In this document: piece by piece, positions 31,621 to 43,300 of the stretch | Position numbering within the stretch: the first letter of the stretch is position 1 | Layout of the letters: the number at the start of each line of letters is the position of its first letter | From: Lithobates sylvaticus | Lineage: Eukaryota > Chordata > Amphibia > Anura > Ranidae | Reading direction: 5' to 3' | DNA: 64,000 nt | Assembly: GCA_028564925.1 (NCBI GenBank) | Contig: CM053034.1 | Location: 149,418,052-149,482,051 of the forward strand | The notes under the pieces: generated by a model | The model's database searches: none | Told to the model about the DNA's origin: nothing | The model's input: only the letters and a program-made list of their open reading frames with translations | Translations under genes and position numbers: made by a program

Positions 31621-32215
31621 ATTGTTAATGGGGTACATTGGTTTGGGGTTTAAAGGGACAGGTTCTACCTGCATACTCCCGAAGTAGGTTCTAATCATCA
31701 AAATCTATTTTGGAACACTGGATTCTAATTTTATGGATTTGAAGTGGTGGCAAATGCAGAGGTGTATTTACTTTTTCCAAATGACAAATCTTAATTTTAC
31801 TTCAATTAGATTGTGAAAATGAATACACCATATCAATGTTATGTGCCATTTGTCAAACAAATCATATCTGTAGGCAGCATTTGAATTAAGATCAAAAATT
31901 TTTACATCAAAAATTTTAAAAAGTCATTTCCATGAGGTGTGCTAATACAGTATATCACACATACATTATACTAGCCTCTGAACCACAAAACTGGTTCTGT
32001 TATTTGAATGTTATGCACTGTTATTTATTATTGATATTTCAGTTTGTTATCTGAATGGATCGAGTTTTGTTTGCTAAACACGATTTCAGCATGTTAGTGC
32101 ACAGGTTCACTGTAATACATACAGATTTTAATTTGTAATTTAGGAACAAAGCATAGTGGAGGGTGGGGAGATGAGTATTTCAGAAGACCCAAAGTGCAAC
32201 CTGCTTGTAGTGTTC
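31621..32215. other. No feature recognised
   Basis: AT-rich, no recognisable frame or repeat. Confidence 0.4.
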
Positions 32216-32218
32216 TTA

Positions 32219-32590
32219 TGCCCTGTACACACGATAGGATTTTCTGATGGAAAATGTGTGATAGGACCTTTTTGTCAGAAATTCCGACCCGTGTGTAGGC
32301 TCCATCACACATTTTCCATAGGAATTTCCCTCACACAAAATTTGAGATCTGGTTGTCAAATTTTCCGACAACAAAATCCGTTGGAAATTCCGATCGTGAG
32401 TACACAATTTCGACACACAAAGTGCCACACATGCTCGGAATCAAGCAGAAGAGCAGCACTGGCTACGTGTTGTACGTCACTGCGTTCTTGACGTTCAGAA
32501 TTCCGACCAACTTTGTGTGACCGTGTGTATGCAAGACATGTTTGAGCCAACATCCCTTCGGAAAAAATTCCCATGGACATCACAGTGAAT
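32219..32590 (+). mobile_element. TWA-target MITE (TGCC...GTACACAC ends), copy 1
   Basis: Starts TGCCCTGTACACACGATAGG after TTA (32216-32218), with internal inverted phrases ATGGAAAATGTGTGAT and ATCACACATTTTCCAT. The right end is decayed. Family members at 34927-35279, 36487-36915, 49981-51083 and partly 55640-55745. Confidence 0.55.
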
Positions 32591-34185
32591 TTTTGTGCAT
32601 TGTCTAAGCACAACCCCTTCTTAAGCTACATCTTCAACAAGACTTGGTTGTTACGTTTTTTCTAGAAATGTGGTCAACCCATGCTGTCTGTCTATCTGTC
32701 TTCAGCATCCAAAACTTCTGGTTGGGTCAGGTGGCTATATCTCCCCACTGCATGCTATAGCTTCCCTCACAGCCACTTCAGAGCTGCATGGGCACACTAG
32801 TGATGTAGCAGCTAGAATGGTTGGTTAAGGGGAAAAGGTGAGGAGGACCACAATATGCAGCAGAGGGACACAGGGATCTGACACACTTGAAGTGTCAAAT
32901 GCTGACGGTTCTAAGCAACTGCTCAAGCCCTGCAAGAGACCAACAATCAGAGGTAAAGGACTCTCTTAGGGCAGGCATTATCAATATATTTTGTGTAAAA
33001 AAAATAAAACAGTGATTAACAATACACAGATGCACGCATACATAATTATTTAAAGAGATAACCAGAGCTGAGGCCTAACAAATTTATACATCAATATACC
33101 TGCTCTGTGGAAGATTACTTATTCCAGGGGTTTGTCAGTAGAATTTCCAATGCTGTATGGTTCAAGGCAATCAATCCCACCAACATGAAATAATCTTTTT
33201 TCTTTCTTCAAACATGGAAAAGTCCTTTTTTCTATAGTCTTTACTCATTGTTTCCTTCACAATATATCCTTTTCATCATTACATCACATTTACTTACCAT
33301 TTTCCATTGTTACATTGCAATTACTATTTAAAAATCTTTATGGGATTGGTACATTTACGTATCTTTGTTTAGGCTACTTTAGATCTGTAGGGAAAGTCTT
33401 AATTTAGAATGCACGGAGGCTTTGGACTCTATTAGCATTCAAATAAAAAATAAAAAAAATGCAACATAACTGTGTAACAGAAAGGCTACCTAACTGTGTA
33501 CAACAGGTGTGGGAGCTTCTTCTTATAAATGAAAAGTTTTAATTCACCTCTGTTATTTAGTGTCCAAAAAAGATCTATAAATATGTACTCATGCTGCCAC
33601 CTTACAGATTTTGAATGGTAAAAATATTTGTATTAGAACTATAAATTTAGCTGTTTGCCCGGAGCTCTGCTTTAATGATAGGTTTTTGTAACTTAATTAT
33701 ACAGGAAAAAATATTTATATTTTTAGCCAGAGGTGTGGACAGATCCATAGCCAGGTCAAAAAGTAGGCAGAAGAGGAGGCTTCGTTAAACTTTTCTTCAT
33801 GCTGCTGAAGTAGCTCACAGCTCATGGGCGGGTACACTTTGGCTTTTTTGCAACACAAAATCACACCGCTCTGAACAGAAAAGCCAAATGATGAGATGGA
33901 TGGTGGCACACCTTGTCCAGGTTCTCTGGCTCAGAATGTCCCTCACACATCCGGAACCTAACCACAAATGTACATAGAAGAGCCGTCACCACTGGAAATT
34001 CAGTCTTCAATTTTATTGTTGTCTTATGACCATGATAAAAAGAACACGCAGGTGCATTTCCGCATGCAGGCCTTGTTCACAGCACTTTGGCTTTTTCCCT
34101 TGGGTGCAAAAGGACTTTGACCCTGAAAAGGCTTTATAAAAACCTGAACTGAAATGTCCACTTCATTTTCTATCTCAGAGGTTAA
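32591..34185. other. No feature recognised over about 1.6 kb
   Basis: AT-rich, mostly unique-looking. The short minus-strand frame at 33909-33715 has no recognisable domain. Confidence 0.4.
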
Positions 34186-34500
34186 GGCAGCCCATATATG
34201 TAATTTTTTTCTCTTAAACCAGTGGGTTGCAGGAAAAAAACTATAAAAATAAATCTGATTCCCCCATCCACACATTTGAGGTGGATGGGGAATTACACGC
34301 GCTGAGCCTTTGTATTCTGACAGCGGGGAGACTTCTATAGTTGATGGCACTGATCTTGCAGAAATTTTCCAACAGGTTGGTTGTACAGAAGTCTTTCGGT
34401 AGATCGACTTCTGCACAACTACCTGCACATACATGGATCACAATTCATTCAGTCCCTGCTGAACCGGGCGAATTTCCATCCATATATGGCCAGCTCAAGA
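34186..34500. mobile_element. Inverted-repeat MITE (GGCAGCCCATATATG ends)
   Basis: Left GGCAGCCCATATATG and right CATATATGGCCAGCTC are inverted. The middle holds two inverted pairs (CCCCATCCACA/GGTGGATGGGG; TGTACAGAAGTCTTTCGG/CGACTTCTGCACAA). A fragment of the same family lies at 48780-48970. Confidence 0.5.
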
Positions 34501-34729
34501 CAAAAGATACCTTAATGCATATCTATGGCTAGGGTTTAAAATGACTTTTAGTTGTCCCTTACAATGGTGTAATAAGCAAATAACCAACTGTCCCCTAATC
34601 TATCCATCTTTAGACGATCCTGAAAACCCTTCTCTTTAAAGAAGCTTATCCTGCTTCTAACTAATACACTGTTTTAATTTCTCCATCAGCTCCTCCCCCA
34701 CAGCTATTATCTTTTGTATCAATTGACCC
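34501..34729. other. No feature recognised
   Basis: Short unassigned interval. Confidence 0.4.
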
Positions 34730-34872
34730 ACCCTTCTAGATTGTAAGCTCTAGCGAGCAGGGCCCTCTGATTCCTCTTGTACCAAATTGTAATGTAACTG
34801 TAAAGTCTGCCTTCATTTTGTTAAGGGCTGCGCAAACTGTTGGCGCTATATAAATCCTGTATAATAATGATA
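34730..34872 (+). mobile_element. L2/MIR-like 3' tail, copy 1
   Basis: TAGATTGTAAGCTCTAGCGA followed by GCAGGGCCCTCTGATTCC, then GTTGGCGCTATATAAATCC and a TAATAAT tail. The layout resembles L2-type LINE 3' ends shared with SINEs. Copies at 35374-35505 (plus) and 63080-63212 (minus). Confidence 0.55.
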
Positions 34873-34926
34873 AGATAAGTAAACATTGAAATTCTGGCAT
34901 GTCTAGTCAGCACACTTGGACTCTAA

Positions 34927-35279
34927 TGCCCCGTACACACGAGCGGAAATTCCGCCAGCAAAAGTCCGATGAGAGATTTTGGTCCGAAAATGCGACCGTG
35001 TGTATGCTCCATCTGACTTTTGCTGGCGGAATTCCAGCCAGCAAAAGATTAAGAGTATGTTCTCAATTTTTCAGTCGGAAAATGTTCCGGAAACAATTTG
35101 ACGCATGCTCGGAAGCATTAAACTTAATTTTCTCTGCTCGTCGTAGTGTTGTAGGTCACAGCGTTCTTGACATTCGAAAGTTCAGCGAACTTTTGTGTGA
35201 CTGAGTGTATGCAAGCCAAGCTTGAGCGGAATTCCGTTGGAAAAACCATCCAAGAATTTCCGCTCGTGTGTACGCGGCA
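34927..35279 (+). mobile_element. TWA-target MITE, copy 2
   Basis: TGCCCCGTACACACGAGCGG and the inverted right end CCGCTCGTGTGTACGCGGCA. Flanks are TAA (34924-34926) and TTA (35280-35282). Confidence 0.65.
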
Positions 35280-35373
35280 TTACTGTGGAATCTATTTTCA
35301 CCAAATTTTACACTATGTGCTCCATGGGTTTAAAGGGGTTTCTCTCTGGTAGAATACACGATAAACTATTTAT

Positions 35374-35505
35374 CTCGAGCAGGGCCCTCTGATTCCTCCT
35401 GTATTGAATTGTATTGTAACTGTACTGTTTGCCCTCATGTTGTAAAGCGCTGCACAAACTGTTAGCGCTATATAAAACCTGTATAATAATATTATTATTA
35501 AGTTA
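35374..35505 (+). mobile_element. L2/MIR-like 3' tail, copy 2
   Basis: GAGCAGGGCCCTCTGATTCC, GTAAAGCGCTGCACAAACTG and GCGCTATATAAAACCTGTAT, then an AT-trinucleotide tail. Confidence 0.55.
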
Positions 35506-35632
35506 GGTTTCCCCACATTTCATCTATAGAAAATATATTTTTGGAGAAAACATAGTATGCTAAGGAGGGAATTGCTTCTGTGAGAGCTGTTTTGCGAAGA
35601 TTGCTAATTCATGAAGGTAATAGTAAAACAAT

Positions 35633-35884
35633 GGGGGTTATTTACAAAAGGCAAATCCACTTTGCACTACAAGTGCACTTGGAAGTGCAGACACTTTAAA
35701 TCTGAGGGGTAGATCTGAAAAGAGGGGAAGCTCTGCTGATTCTATCATCCATTCATGTGTAAGCTAAAATGCTGTTTTTTATTTTCCTTGCATGTGCCCC
35801 TCGGATTTACAGCGCCTGCACTTCCATGTGCACTGCAAGTGCACTTGGAGTGCAAAGTGGATTTTCCTTTCGTAAATAACCCCC
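35633..35884. mobile_element. Foldback MITE (GGGGGTTATTTAC ends)
   Basis: Left GGGGGTTATTTACAAAAGGC with AATCCACTTTGCACT, and the inverted right end. AAT lies on both sides (35630-35632, 35885-35887). No coding sequence. Confidence 0.65.
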
Positions 35885-36096
35885 AATGTTTGTTGTATTG
35901 GAATAGTATACAAATCTAAGTAAAAAAAAAAAAGGTAAACTTCAGCTTTTTCAATTAGGTTTTGACAATAAAACCTGAATTGCTGAATAAACAGACATAT
36001 AGCAGAAATTTTCTCTGGTCATTAAAAGGCATACAGGAGTGAAAGCTGAAATGGTTAAGGGTGGTAGAAGGCACTCATCCGGGTGAACTTATTTTA

Positions 36097-36483
36097 GGGC
36101 ACTTTCACACTGATGCGTGGAGGCATTGGCAATTAAGCTGGCATTACCGCTATATTAGAGGCGCTTTTTGGGCGTTAGCGGGTCGCTTTTAACCCTCGCT
36201 ATCGGTGAATAAAGGGTTAAAAGCTCCTGCGAATAAAGGGCACTTTGCAGGCGCTTTGGCGGCACTGCCCATTGATTTCAATGGGCAGGGGTGCTTTAGG
36301 AGCAGTGTATTCACCGCTCCTAAAGCGACTCAAAGATGCTGCTTGCAGAACTTTTTTTAACCCTCCAGTGTGATGCACATGGGCTTTCACACTGGAGTGT
36401 CAGGAGAGGCACTTTACAGGCGATTTGCAGGTGCTATTTTTAGCGCGATATCGCCTGTAAAGTGGCTCAGTGTGAAAGTAGCC
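36097..36483 (+). mobile_element. Harbinger-like MITE, copy B
   Basis: GGGCACTTTCACACTGATGC and the inverted end CAGTGTGAAAGTAGCC, TTA duplicated at 36094-36096 and 36484-36486. Interior shares AAAGGGTTAAAAGC and TTGATTTCAATGGGCAGGG with copy C. Confidence 0.65.
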
Positions 36484-36486
36484 TTA

Positions 36487-36915
36487 TGCCGCATACACAC
36501 GAGTGGAATTTCCGACAGAAAGAGTCTGATGGGAGCTTTTCATTGTATATTCCGACCGTGTGTATGCCCCATCTGACTTTTTCCCTCCGACAATTAAGAC
36601 GGACTTAGATAGAGAACATACAACGTTCTATATTTATCCGACGGAAAAAAATACTATCGGAAAAACCACTCGTCCGTTTGCTGTTCCGACACACCAAAAA
36701 CGGCGCATGCTGTGAAGCAAGTACGAGACGAAACCTATTGGCTACTGGCTATTGAACTTCCGTTTTCTAGTCCCATCGTACGTGTTGTACATCACCGTGT
36801 TCTTGACGGTCGGACTTTGGTGTGACTTTGGTATACAAGACAGCTTGAGCGGAATTCCGTTGGAAAAACCTTCAGAGTTTATTCCGATGGCAAAAACGGT
36901 CGTGTGTACAGGGCA
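36487..36915 (+). mobile_element. TWA-target MITE, copy 3
   Basis: TGCCGCATACACACGAGTGG and the inverted end GTCGTGTGTACAGGGCA. Its left TTA is the right TTA of Harbinger-like copy B; its own right TTA is 36916-36918. Confidence 0.65.
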
Positions 36916-36918
36916 TTA

Positions 36919-37793
36919 GTATTTGCTCAACAAAAACATGATCACCGAGGAATTATTCATTTTTCAATAGCCAATATACTCTATAATTGTGAGAGTATCA
37001 AGCATATTGCTTGCCATTTTTGCCAAACTGCCTAATTAGTTGCCTTTTCCGGAAACCTAATAATTTATTTGAATGCAGCAGAGTCACCAGGTTGGTTCAG
37101 AGGAAGTTACACACTACAAAAAAAAAAATGTTTTTTACAAGAGCCATTAAATAAGATAAGTTCTCTGAAAAAAAAAAAAAAAAAATGAACATTTTTAAAA
37201 AGGTAAAAAAATTTGCATTTATAATTTTTTCATAGGTGCCAGCAGAACATTGCACCCACAATTATTAGATTGTGGGTTTAATGCCAGGCTCTTGCAGACT
37301 CTCAGTAAAGATGTCTGCTCATACCTCCTGTACAGGTATACAGTTACTGGAGTGCAGGAAGAATCAATGAGCTACGAGAGCACTCATCAGCGCCCTCATA
37401 GTTCCTTGAAAATGACAAGAGCTCTGTGAATGAATGAACTACAAGTACCGTCTCCCATTATGGCAGACAGTACTTGTAGTTTATTCAGTCATATAAAACT
37501 TTGTGAGATTATGACAAGTCTGTGTGGGCAGAGCACTGCATGGCCACACTGTTTTCAAATTCTCTCTCTCTCTCTCCACATCTATGTATAGCTTACACAT
37601 GTACCTGTTCCTACTAGGTACAATTGGTAAAAAAAAAAATAGTGCTTAAAAAAATAAATAAAAGCAGTTAAGTTTGGCCCTACTGTTTGAATACCCCCAA
37701 TCATAACATTGTGTAGCTTTTAGTTACCGTATGGTTTAATAGCATGTCCAATTATTTCATTGTGTGAAACTAATAACTAATAACTAATAACAT
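36919..37793. other. Unassigned; small inverted repeat
   Basis: 37430-37495 contains GAATGAACTACAAGTACCGT against ACTTGTAGTTTATTC, a hAT-MITE-like stem. A CT microsatellite lies at 37561-37575. No gene. Confidence 0.4.
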
Positions 37794-38041
37794 TGTGTTT
37801 TCTTTTTTTTTTTATTTATTTATTTTTTTAAATCTTTATTTATTTCAAAAAAAATTTTTTACACGCATATATATACATTTAAACGAGGTTCAGACAAAAC
37901 ATGTCCCCGCCTTATAAGAATCTAGTAAATATTTTACCACCCGGGGGCGTGGCTTGGCGCGCGACGGAAATGGCAGCCTAAACGAGGAGCTCCGCCAAAC
38001 CTAAGGCCCTAAGCACCTTTTCTGCCGGTCCCTAACCGATA

Positions 38042-39154
38042 ATGAGCAAGCAGACCCGCTCTACTCAACACACCCGGTCCCGCCGATCAACCGCTACATC
38101 CGCGGGGAGAAACATCACGGAACTTTTTAAAAACCAGGCCGCAATACAGCGTATCTCGGCCGGAGGCAAGATGGCGCCGGTGCACCGCGAGGAAGACATG
38201 TCCGAGGACTCCCAGTCAGCTACGGAGGAGAACGGTAGGAGGAATACTCGGGCTGACCACCCCCTTACCTACGCAGACATGTCGGGCTTTGCGGCTGACA
38301 TTAAGGCCTCATTTTCGGCAGCCATTACCGACCTTAAGACCAATCTGCTAGTCCTTACCGAAAAAATGGCTACTGCAGAAGCGGCTGGGAAGAACAGGGA
38401 TAAGGACATACACAGACTGGACAGGGTGGCAGCCTCGCACACATTGCATTTTATTGAGATGAACAGGCACCTGGAGGACTTGGACAACAGGGGAAGGAGG
38501 AACAACATCAGGGTACGTGGTATACCCGAATCTGTTGTGGCAGAACAGATCACCCCTGTCCTCCAGAGAGTTTTTAACAGCCTACTGGAAAGGCCCGAGG
38601 ACACGGAGATCGAATTTGTACGGGCGCACAGAGCCTTGAGAGCAAGGGGACCTGACACACTTCCACCGCGCGACATTATCTGCTGCCTGCAGAGGTTTAC
38701 ACTGAAGGAAGAAATTATGTTTAAAGCACGGAGGAACGAACACATAGTGTTTAATGGCGAAAACATAAAACTCTTCCAGGACCTGTCGCAGATTACGCTA
38801 AAAAACCGCAGGGCTTTGCGCCCCCTACTGGATGTTTTGCGGGAAAAGGAGCTACGCTATACGTGGCGCTTCCCCTTCGCCCTCCTTGTGACGCACAACG
38901 GAAAGCAACATACCCTCCGCACGCCGAGTGACCTGCCGGAATTCTGTGACACCCTGCACCTGGGCCACGTTGATCTCCCAGACTGGTACCAGGAATTTGC
39001 TCTTCTCCCGAGAGAAAGAAGTCCGCCACACTCACCCTTGGCAACACCGGAGAAGCACCAAGCGAAGAAGCTGAGACAGAACCGACAGGACAACACCGGA
39101 CCAGGTACACCTCGCAGCAGAGCCCATTCTTCCAGGGCAGCCTATGAGGACTAA
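38042..39154 (+). CDS. L1-type ORF1 protein (RNA-binding, trimeric coiled coil)
   Basis: 370 codons, ATG at 38042, the first in frame after the 5' UTR. Residues 1-75 are basic and Ser/Thr-rich; about 88-150 form a heptad-rich coiled coil (DIKASFSAAITDLKTNLLVL; RHLEDLDN). The junction RGRRNNIRVRGIPE (150-163) is the hallmark start of the L1 ORF1p RRM, which runs to about 240. PRDIICCLQRFTLKEEIMFK (209-228) to RTPSDLPEFCDTL (293-305) is the C-terminal domain, followed by a Pro/Arg-rich tail. The family forms trimers that coat LINE RNA and chaperone nucleic acids. ORF2 follows after 1,169 bp in another frame. Confidence 0.9.
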   Translation: MSKQTRSTQHTRSRRSTATSAGRNITELFKNQAAIQRISAGGKMAPVHREEDMSEDSQSATEENGRRNTRADHPLTYADMSGFAADIKASFSAAITDLKTNLLVLTEKMATAEAAGKNRDKDIHRLDRVAASHTLHFIEMNRHLEDLDNRGRRNNIRVRGIPESVVAEQITPVLQRVFNSLLERPEDTEIEFVRAHRALRARGPDTLPPRDIICCLQRFTLKEEIMFKARRNEHIVFNGENIKLFQDLSQITLKNRRALRPLLDVLREKELRYTWRFPFALLVTHNGKQHTLRTPSDLPEFCDTLHLGHVDLPDWYQEFALLPRERSPPHSPLATPEKHQAKKLRQNRQDNTGPGTPRSRAHSSRAAYED

Positions 39155-40323
39155 TCCACACAGATACTAACCTACACCGCAGGCACCCTCTTCACCGGGC
39201 TAAGTAGGATTCCATACTCATGTCAGCGAACAAAACCCTGCCCGCAACATACTCCTCGACTTACCGCAACAGGGGAATCACCGCCATACAGGCACCGACT
39301 ATTGACTTGCTTCCCCCGTCCATCACTGTCATCTACCGGCTTTGACAACTGCATACCTCCGCTCAGACTGTAATACCATCTCATTTGAGTTCATTGATCC
39401 CAGATGTCTACTCGGGAGGTCATGTCAAGGGGTCTGATGGGCCAACTTACTTGGTGGATTAGGCCTTACTGACACCGGTTGAGCATTCACAAACTCCAGA
39501 GACATGACTCACTGAATTACCACCTGTGATGCTCTATCTGAAAGGGGCTTCACAACCACCGCTAGCGCCACTCAATCAGGTTTTTGGTTCTGTCTACTCT
39601 GGGTATCCTTGTGAAAGGCACTTTGCAAGCAATAGACGAAGCACTGTCGGGGAGAGGTGTTTAAACACAGCCATCCTTTTTCTTTTTCTTTTTTTTTTTT
39701 TTTTTGATTTATGGCTGTTCTGTTTTTGGCTTCTCATTCCCCCCTGAGACATGCCTTAATGTCCCCGGTATAGAGGAATGCCTATTTAGTGGTTCAGTTG
39801 ATAAGTTCCTAATGTGTTAATGATCACCCTGCAATAGTCAAAACCTTCTTTTTTCTTGCAATTTTTTTTTTTTGTTTGTTTTTTGCTAGGCAGAAAAGTA
39901 AAGTGAAGCTCCTTTAGCACTGCTAATTTACCTTCATAGGGCCTGGGTTTGACACCTCCATTTCTATTGAGATTCTACTGTTTATTTGTTACTAGAGTCT
40001 CATAGTTGTCTCTCTGATTACGTGTCTCCCAGGTTCCCCCACAAATATACACGTACTCACCTGAGGGATATTGACCTCACTGAGGCGTATTTATTCTGCC
40101 CTCCTGGACGGTTTCGCGGTTCAGGGGGGTCACAAACACCGAATCTCCTTTTCCCCTATCTCTCTGACTTTCCTTCTGATCCCCTCATCTACCTTACTAT
40201 CCTATCCTTATAGCTACCTGAAGAGACATATCCGACGTAGGTTTATAATTTGTGAAAAGCTCTCATATCCATTCTTAGTTGTAATTTCAGGTGTGTGGTG
40301 CCGTCTCTCTCTGAGCCTGTCCA
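39155..40323 (+). other. ORF1-ORF2 spacer of the full-length L1
   Basis: 1,169 bp with T-runs at 39683-39704 and 39864-39876. No frame with a recognisable domain. Long for an L1 inter-ORF region. Confidence 0.7.
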
Positions 40324-43300
40324 ATGGCCTATTCGGCTCTAGGCAGAACACCGAAGCTGGTGTCTCACAACGTACAGGGATTGAACATTCCTGAGAAGCG
40401 AGCTACTCTACTTCGCGAATTAAAGAAAGGTAAGCCAAAGATTGTCTTCTTGCAGGAGACTCATTTTAAAACGCACCATGTCCCCAGGCTCACCGACTCC
40501 TACTTCACCGATGCACATCACTCCACGAATGACACCTCAAAATCTAAAGGGGTATCCATTCTGCTTAGCAAGGATGCCTCATTTGAAATCACAGATAAGC
40601 TGACAGATATAGGAGGGAGATACATCTTCCTTAAGGGAACTCTCTCGGGCATACCCACCACATTGGCTAATGTATACTTTCCCAACTCAGGACACCTGTC
40701 ATTCTGCAGGGGACTGGTGAGGGACTTAACGGGCTTCAGCACAGGTCGCCTAATTCTGGGCGGAGATTTTAATATCCCCCTAGACCCACTATTGGATACT
40801 TCCACTGGGAAGACGTACATTACCTTCCAAATCCTAAAACAAATCAAGAAACTCCTACACTCCCTGGAACTGGTGGATACTTGGCGTTATATACACCCTG
40901 ACGAGAAAGACTTTTCCTTTTTCTCAGTACCACACAATCGCCACTCAAGGATTGACTACATATTCATTACACAACGTGACCTCCACACAGTTACTGAGGC
41001 GAGAATAGGGATCCAGTCAATCTCAGACCATGCGCCTACTTCCATAGACCTTGCTCCAACTACAGCTACTAGGGGTCCCGCACAATGGAGACTAAATTCT
41101 TCCTTATTGACGGACCCCGTCATGCTACCGCAAATACATACGGCTCTGACGGAATTCTTTGCCCTTAACACAACGCCCGACATGACTCCACTGACTATTT
41201 TGGAGGCCCACAAGTGCACCATAAGAGGGCTATTAATGAGACTAGGAGCCCAAAGAAAAAGAGAAAGGGACATTGAAACCCAAGCTTTGACACAAAGAAT
41301 CAGGTTCCTAGAATCACTCCACAAACAGTCCTTATCCGTAAGCTCTGCCACGGAACTCCTCGAAACCATGAGAGCTCGCAAACAACTCCTAGACGCCAAG
41401 ACCAAACGTATCCTGTTCTTTAAGAAAAAGGTATACTATGAACATGGTGACAAAGCAGGGCACATGTTGGCAAGGGCATTAAAAGACTTAACAACCAAAA
41501 ATACAATCCTGGGCATCCGTGACAAGGACGGTCACCTAGATAGGACAACCGACAAAATAGCCCAACATTTTCAGGAATATTACACCAACTTATATAATTT
41601 ACTCCCGTCACATAGGCCTCCTGACCTCCATGGACATAGACTCCAGGTGATTCAGGATTTTCTTAAAGACTCCAATCTACCCTCACTACAATGTGACGAC
41701 TCTTCTGAATTAGATAGGCCCATAGACCAAGCAGAGATTAAGTCGGCCATAAAAGAATTAAAAACCAACAAAAGTCCCGGCCCAGATGGCTATACGGCCA
41801 TTTATTACAAGACATTTGCTGACATACTGGCCCCCCGTCTGCAATCGGCCTTTAACTCCCTTGCAGATGGACGGCCAGTTTCCCCTGACTTTCTATCAGC
41901 TTATATTACTGTAATACCGAAACCGGACAAGGACCCAGCACAATGCTCTAGTTATAGACCAATTTCGCTACTGAACCTAGACGTCAAACTTATGGCGAAA
42001 ATCATCTCCACAAGACTGAAACCCCTACTACACGTACTGATTGGCCCTGACCAGGCGGGTTTCATGCCTGGCAGAGAGGCTAGAGACAATGTCACCAAGG
42101 CTCTTAACTTGATTCATGTCGCCCATGAGCGAAAGATCGAGGGTCTTCTTCTGTCCACGGACGCGGAGAAGGCCTTCGATCGAGTAGCCTGGGATTACAT
42201 GTTTGAAACCTGTAAACACGCAGGGTTAGGCCCGAAGATGCTCAATTGGATCTCATCCCTGTACCAACACCCGTCAGCTAAACTTAAAATTAATGGCACA
42301 CTGTCTAACAAGGTAGATATAAAAAACGGAACCAGGCAGGGGTGCCCCCTATCTCCAATACTCTTCATCATCACACTAGAGCCATTCATAAGGAGAATCC
42401 TGGCAAACCGCGCAATACACGGTTTCCGGGTGGCTGGAAAGGAATACAAGCTGGCAGCCTACGCTGACGACCTTGCATTCTTTTTGACAGATCCACACAT
42501 CTCCATCCCTTCCCTCATGAAGGAATTCACCTCCTATAACTATGTCTCTAATCTTAAGATCAACTACACCAAGTCGGAAGCGCTGAATATTACGCTCCCG
42601 GACACCACTTTGAAAGCCACCATGAACAATAGCTCCTTTAAGTGGGTCACCAAGGCGGTCAAGTACCTGGGGGTCTGGTTGACACCAAAGATTACTGACA
42701 TCTTTGCGCACAACTTCACACCACTGCTCAAAGCAATTGATGAGGATTTATGCCGTTGGCACGCCAAACTATTTTCCTGGTTTGGTAGGGCAGCCATATG
42801 CAAAATGGTCGTCCTGCCAAAAGTGCTGTATCTATTACGCACTCTGCCCATTAAAATTCCACAAAGCTTTTTTAGATCAATCCAGGCTACTCAAATGAGA
42901 TTCATTTGGGCACACAAAGCGCCACGTATTAAAATCTCTCTACTGACAAGGGCCAAGGCTCAGGGAGGCATGGGCGTGCCAGACTACAAAACATACTATT
43001 ATGCCACACACATTGCAAGAATCCTGGACTGGCACTGCCATGGGGAACTGAAAGACTGGGTGTCTCTTGAAAATGTCTCTAGCCCGATTCCCTTAAAATA
43101 CTCACCTTGGATCCCACCAAGCAAGTACCCAGCCGGTCTGAAGACTCACCCCCTGATAGGGACCACCTTGGATATCTTCCACCTCCTCGCTAAACAAAAA
43201 AGGACCTTTTTTTCCGCACTAAGTCCCCTGACCCCATTGCTAGATAACCCAGACTTCCCACCAGGCATGGGAAATAGACAACTACAACTAAATGATAAAT

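Noticed and set aside
38269-39161. Antisense frames of 165 and 122 codons opposite ORF1
   Set aside because: Shadows of the ORF1 coding strand; no independent motif.
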